In this document: positions 56,116 to 62,100 of the stretch, piece by piece
Position numbering within the stretch: position 1 is the stretch's first letter
How the letters are laid out: the number at the start of each line of letters is the position of its first letter
Source of the DNA: Chara braunii
Taxonomy: Eukaryota; Streptophyta; Charophyceae; Charales; Characeae
Direction of reading: 5' to 3'
Length of the DNA stretch: 64,000 nt
NCBI GenBank assembly: GCA_003427395.1
Contig: BFEA01000189.1
Span: 111,666-175,665 of the forward strand
Program-made: the position numbers and the translations under genes
The notes under the pieces: model-generated
Database searches by the model: none
What the model saw: the letters and a program-made list of their open reading frames with translations, nothing else
Told to the model about the DNA's origin: nothing

Positions 56116-59100
56116 ACGGATGTCCCCAAGGACTATATATTTATTTTTGGCCTGGCTGGGCAAGTGGTCCCGAGCCAGTCTGGTAGTCTAGGTAATTTGG
56201 CTAATTTGAGAGTATATCTAGGCTACCAGAGTGGTGGGGGCGCACTTGCCCGGCCGGGCCAAAAAGAATTTTAATAATAAAAAAATGATTTTTTTTTTTT
56301 TTTAAATTTGGTAAAGAATTTCGATGTGACCCTGGGGCAAAAGTTGCTCAGTTTATTTTTCTGCATAACATAGTGTTTTTTTGGATTTTTTTTTTCTTTT
56401 TTTTTTGCTGGGACCTTTTTTGGTCATTGCACGGCCGGGCCGCCCGGGAAAACAGGTGACCCGGGCGGCCCGGCTGGTAGCCTAGGAGTATATACTATAT
56501 ACGTAGGCTACCAGAGTGGCCTGGGACCATTTGCCCGGCCAGGCCAAAAACAGAACCAAAAAAAAGTGAAATTTCAATTTTATTTCATTTGAAATTTGGT
56601 AAAGAATTTCGATGTGACCCTGAGGCAAAAGTTGTTCAGGTTATTTTTCTGCGTAAGATAGTTATTTTTCCAGATTTGTTGGATTTTTTTTTCATGATTT
56701 GGTAAAGAATTTCGATGTTGAAGGGTTCCTATCTTCCTTCAAAGTCAGATATACAAACTCAATTGTAACTCAAAGTCAGATATAAAAAGCTCAAGCATAC
56801 AGATTCAAGTATACAAACTCAAGCATACAGATTCAAGTATACAAAGTTTGCAAACTCAAGCATACAGATTTGTTGTGCGAACCCTGCACATCTCATGTCA
56901 GCTTCTGGCTGTAATAATTCGAATGTTTCAATCATATTAAATATTTGTAAATGTTTGTATATTATTTTATGTGTGTGTATCGTTTTGACAGTGGGCCTTG
57001 CTTGATTGAATGTGACTGTGATGGTTGACTACATGCTGTCGTTCGTCTACTCTATGCGAGTAATCTGGTTATCCTGAGTTCCTCTACTGTTCGTTCCCAA
57101 GCTTAACCTGAGTCTGCTGATGTCATTCAAGCTCATCCAAGGTTTCCCTTTTCTCCCCTGACAGAGGTCCTCCTCTTTTCTTGATGCATGCATACTGTAT
57201 GTGCAGGGCTATTGGTCAAGCTATGCCGTACTTGAGCAATTTTGCCAACGGGCGGGCAGCAGGATACAACATATTCCAGGTACTAGAGAGAAAGCCCCTG
57301 ATAGCTTCCTCGGAGAAGGGACATACCCTGAAGGCAGTGACCGGAAGCATTGAGCTTCGTAATGTCACCTTTGCCTATCCGTCACGTCCAGACGTTCAAA
57401 TCTTCAAGGACTTTTCGCTCGAGATCCCCGCAGGGAAGACAGTGGCTCTTGTGGGTGCTAGCGGCTCTGGGAAGTCCAGTGTTGTGGCGCTGATTGAACG
57501 GTTCTACGAGCCGATCTCAGGAGCGGTTCTCCTGGATGGGAACGACATCAAGACTCTGCAACTGAGCTGGCTACGTCGGCAGATAGGCCTGGTCAGCCAG
57601 GAGCCTGCACTGTTTGCCACCTCGATCTTGAACAACATCTTATACGGAAACCCAGACGCCACGAGGGAAGAGGTAGAAGCTGCAGCTAGAGCAGCCAACG
57701 CCCATGAATTCATCATGGCTTTTCCTCAGCAGTATGATACACTCGTGGGAGAGAAAGGGGTGCAGATGTCCGGCGGCCAGAAGCAGAGGATTGCCATAGC
57801 CAGAGCTGTGCTGAGAAACCCAAGCATCTTGCTGTTGGATGAAGCCACGAGTGCACTTGATGCTGAGTCAGAGCGTGTTGTCCAGGAAGCTCTTGACGGG
57901 CTGATGGGAGGTGGGAGGACGACCGTCGTCGTGGCTCATCGCCTTTCGACTATTCGCAATGCTGATCTGATTGCAGTCATACAGGAGGGAAATGTCATCG
58001 AGCTCGGCAATCATGACGAACTGCTTCGAATTGGAGAGAACGGAGCCTATGCCTCACTTATTCGGCTGCAGCAGAATGTGCAGAACAAAGAAGAAAGCAG
58101 AGCGGTAAGGCTTGCTCAGCGCAAATCGGATCTTGGCTATGGCGATGGCTCCATTGCTGATGGGTCAAGCCTTCCATCGATCAGACACACTCTAAGTTTC
58201 TCCCTCAGTATGCAGTCAGCCGGTGAGCACTCTGTCATCATGGATCCCAAAACGTTGAGAATAGCCAAAGCCAGTGCACCGTCCTTTTGGCGACTGCTGA
58301 AGATGAATTCTCCAGAATGGCCATGGGCTCTTCTTGGATCTGCTAGTGCCTGTGTTACGGGCACTTTCAATCCCTTTTTTGCCTTGATCTTGTCTGGAGT
58401 GATTAGCGAGTACTTCGTCTTACCGGGCATGAGAGGACGAGTGTTGAAGTACTGCTACTATGCCCTCACTATGTCCGGCGGTGGCATATTTGTCTACTTG
58501 GCCAGCTTTGGGGGATTCGGCGTTGCTGGTGAGCGACTTGTCAAGCGCGTAAGGGAGAAGGCGTTCAAAGCTATCCTGCAGCAAGAGATTGGTTGGTTCG
58601 ACTTAGATGAAAATAGGAGTACAGCGCTAGCGTCCCGTTTGGAAGCCGATGCCACGGTGGTGAAGTCGTCTGTCATGGAGCGCTTGAGTGTTTTGCTGCA
58701 GACTGTGGGCTCTCTTTCAGTTGCATTGGTCGTTGCTCTCGTCCTGTCCTGGAGGATGGCCCTCGTTGGAATAGCCGTGTTCCCAATCTACCTATCATCA
58801 GCATTTTGCCAGGTATTTCCCATCCCCAAACTGACTGTTGCGCTGTGGACAGCGTGATGCTGTATGGATTCTCTCTGCTGCATTCGTACAAAAGATACGT
58901 TGACTAACTGGGATTCTGGACTCCAATTGAATGCAGGGAAAATGGATGGAATCAAAGCACAGGAGGAGTGAGGAAAGGAGGGAGTAGGGGATCATTGTAA
59001 AGGGATGGATGGATGGATGGATGGATGGAGAAAAGGAGCGGAGAAGGAAGGGGACGAGGGCTGGAAGGACAAAGGAAGGGAGGAAGCGGGGGTCGGGAGG

Positions 59101-62100
59101 CAGGGATTACACCACCACTACCTTTTCTGGCCATCGTAGTCCGGTAGGAACACCTCATATTTCCATTGGCCTGTTTGACCGGCTATCCAATACGCACAGG
59201 TTTCTTTTTCCTGTCTAAGGGGTTGGCCCGATTTCAGGAGGGAGGGGGTGGGGGGGGGGGATGTGACGGAGGGGGTGAGGAAGGAAGGGAGGCAGGGATG
59301 AGAAGGGATGGAGATTGAGGGGGAAAGGGAGACGGAGGGAGGAAGGGAGGGAGGAATTTAAGAACAGAGGAAGGGAGGATGGGAGGGGACAGGAAGGGAG
59401 CAAGGAAGGGACGGAAGGATGGAGGTACAGAGCAAGGTAGGGAATGAGGACATAAAGGAAGGGACACAATTAAGGAGATAAGACAGCAAGAAGGAAGGAG
59501 TGGTGATAGGAAGGGTGGAAGAGAGAAAAGGAAAGAGCAAAGGAAGGAGCAGTAGAAGGGAGGAATGCGGAGGGTAGGGGAGGAGGAAGGCAGGAAAGTG
59601 AGTGAGTGAGGAGGGGATTGAAAAACGGAGAGAGAAAGGGAGTGAAAGTAAGACAGGGAGGAAACTGATGAAGCGTGGAAAATGAAGGAGGGAGAGAGGG
59701 AAGGATGGAGGAAGAAACGGGCTAGGGAGGACAGAGGAAGCAAGTAAGCGGGAGATGGAGAGGGAGAGAGTGCGGTAGGGAGAGAAAAAAGGAGATGGGA
59801 GAGAAAGAGAGGGAGAAAGGGAGGGAAAGTGGGGGAAAGAAAGTGAGGGAAGAGCAATCGAGAGGGAGAGAGGGGAGAGAGGAAGCGAAGGAGCGACAGG
59901 AACCGAGGGAGGGAGAGAGAAGGAGATCGATAAAGGAAGATGGGGGAGAAGGGGGAACTGAGGAAGGAAAGATAGGAAGGAGCGTGGAAAGAAAGNATGG
60001 GGGAGAAGGGGGAACTGAGGAAGGAAAGATAGGAAGGAGCGTGGAAAGAAAGTGAGGGAAGAGCAATCGAGAGGGAGAGAGGGGAGAGAGGGGAGAGAGG
60101 GGAGAGAGGGGAGAGAGGAAGCAAAGGAGCGAGAGGAACCGAGGGAGGGAGAGAGAAGGAGATTGATAAAGGAAGATGGGGGAGAAGGGGGAACTGAGGA
60201 AGGAAAGATAGGAAGGAGCGTGGGAGGAATGGAGGAAGAGAAAAGGGAGAAACATGGAAACATTTGTGTAAAGAGGGAAGGACAGAGGGAGGAAGAGAGC
60301 AGGCCAGGGAGGAGAGATACGCGAGTAAGGGAGAGAGGGAAAGAGAGGGAGGGAGGGAGGGAGGGAGGGAGAGGGAGAAAGGGAGGGAGGGGGAGAGAGA
60401 GAAGGAGAAAGGGAGGGAGGGGGAGAGAGAGGAGAAAGGGAAGGAAGGAAAATGGGGGAAAGAAATAGAGGGAAGAGGAAAGGAGAGGGAGAGCGGGGGA
60501 AACTGGGAGAGAGGGAGGGAGGGAGAGAAACCAAGGGAGGGAGAGAAGGGGATGATGGAGAAAAGAAGACGGGTGAAAGCGGAACCAAGGAAGGACAGGA
60601 AGGAAGGGAAAAGTGAGGAAGGGAGAAAGGAAGAAGGGAGGGAGGAATGTAGGACGAGAAAAGGGAGAAACATGTAAACATTGATGTAAAGATTGTTAAC
60701 CTTTTGTAGCTCAGAAATCACACGTTTCTCTGAATCATCGTATCGTACTTCCACATAAGGTAATGTCTTTTCGTAATGGATAACCCTCAAAACCATAATC
60801 TGTAAATATGCGATCTAAATCAGGATGGTCGGAAAAATACACACCGACCATATCCGACAGTTAATACGAATAAAGTAAATAATTGACCCATCATGTCATC
60901 TAGGTAAACCGAAAATAGTAGAATACTAAGAAGTTCAAATGGATAGCACAAGAGAGGGAGGAAGGAAGGAAGAATTGAGGAAGTGATGACCTGAGGAAGG
61001 TTAGGGAGAAAGGAAGCAGGGAGGATGGAATGAAGAAAGAGGATGGGAGAAACATAGAAAGATTAATGTAAACCTTTTATAAAGTTGTTTAAACGTCTTT
61101 TAAACGTCTTTCGAAAACAAAAACAAAAACAAAAACAAAAACAAAAAAGGAGGTATTTTAAGCTCTTCCTAAATACTCTATCACTATTGTTTGTTGAACT
61201 TTGTTTAGCGAAACCAATCACTATTGTTTGTTCCAATGTTTAGCGAAACCTAGACTCTCAGTTCCCAGACTTTCCGTTCTGAATTTCCAATCCTTAATTT
61301 CGCAAAATTTCTAACTAAAAAAAAAGAAAAAAATCGCTTAAGCATCTATCGTGGCCATGGCTGTGCCGGCAACCGGCCGGTTGGACCGGCCCGGATCCAA
61401 CCGGGCCGTTGGGCCCCCGGTGGTCCAACCGGATTTCCGGTTGGGTCCAAAAGTGGGTCAATTTTTTTTTATTTTTTATTTTTGAAAACCTGGTTGGACT
61501 GCACTCACCGAGATCTCCCCGAATCCGCAAAGAAAACTTTGAACAGAGAAGTTTCGTTTGGGGGGTTGGGGGGTTGGGGAGGGGGGTATTTCAGGGGTTG
61601 AGGTTCGGGGGTTGGGGGGTTTATGGTGAGGGTGTTAGTGGTGGGGTTTCAGCACGGGCTTCAGCAGACATTGACAACAACATACCTGGCTTTCTGCAAA
61701 CATTGACGTTCTGCCTAAGAACTTTGAAGAGGGGGGTGGGGGTGTTAGTGGCAGGGTAGGGACGGTACTTCCCACCCAAAAACTTTGAAAAGGGGGGTAG
61801 GGGTTGTAGTGTTAGGGGGTGCTTCGTCCAAGTTGCCTGGTCACACTGGGGTGTTAGTGGCAGGGTAGGGACGGTGCTTCCCACCCAAAAACTTTGAAAA
61901 GAAGGGTGGGGGTTATAGTGTTAGGGGGTGCTTGTCACTGCTGTCTGGTGACTGCCCTCAATACTGGTAGGGCGATGGTCCTGACACTGAGGTAGGATAG
62001 TAGGGATAGGGGGTGCGCTGGGAGCATTAACGTGGGGAAGGGTAGGGAAGGTGGCCTATCCTGTCAGGACAACCACCGGCTGCCGCTGCCAGCAATCACT

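Noticed and set aside
56041-56133. Functional U6 gene
   Set aside because: No oligo(T) terminator after the last U6 base, A-rich tail instead, and a TATA-like sequence directly abutting the 5' end rather than at the usual distance.
59234-60796. 520-residue minus-strand open frame (Ser/Pro/Leu/Phe rich) and related frames
   Set aside because: It is the complement of a near-pure purine tract; few stop codons are possible there, and the protein is low complexity without any domain.
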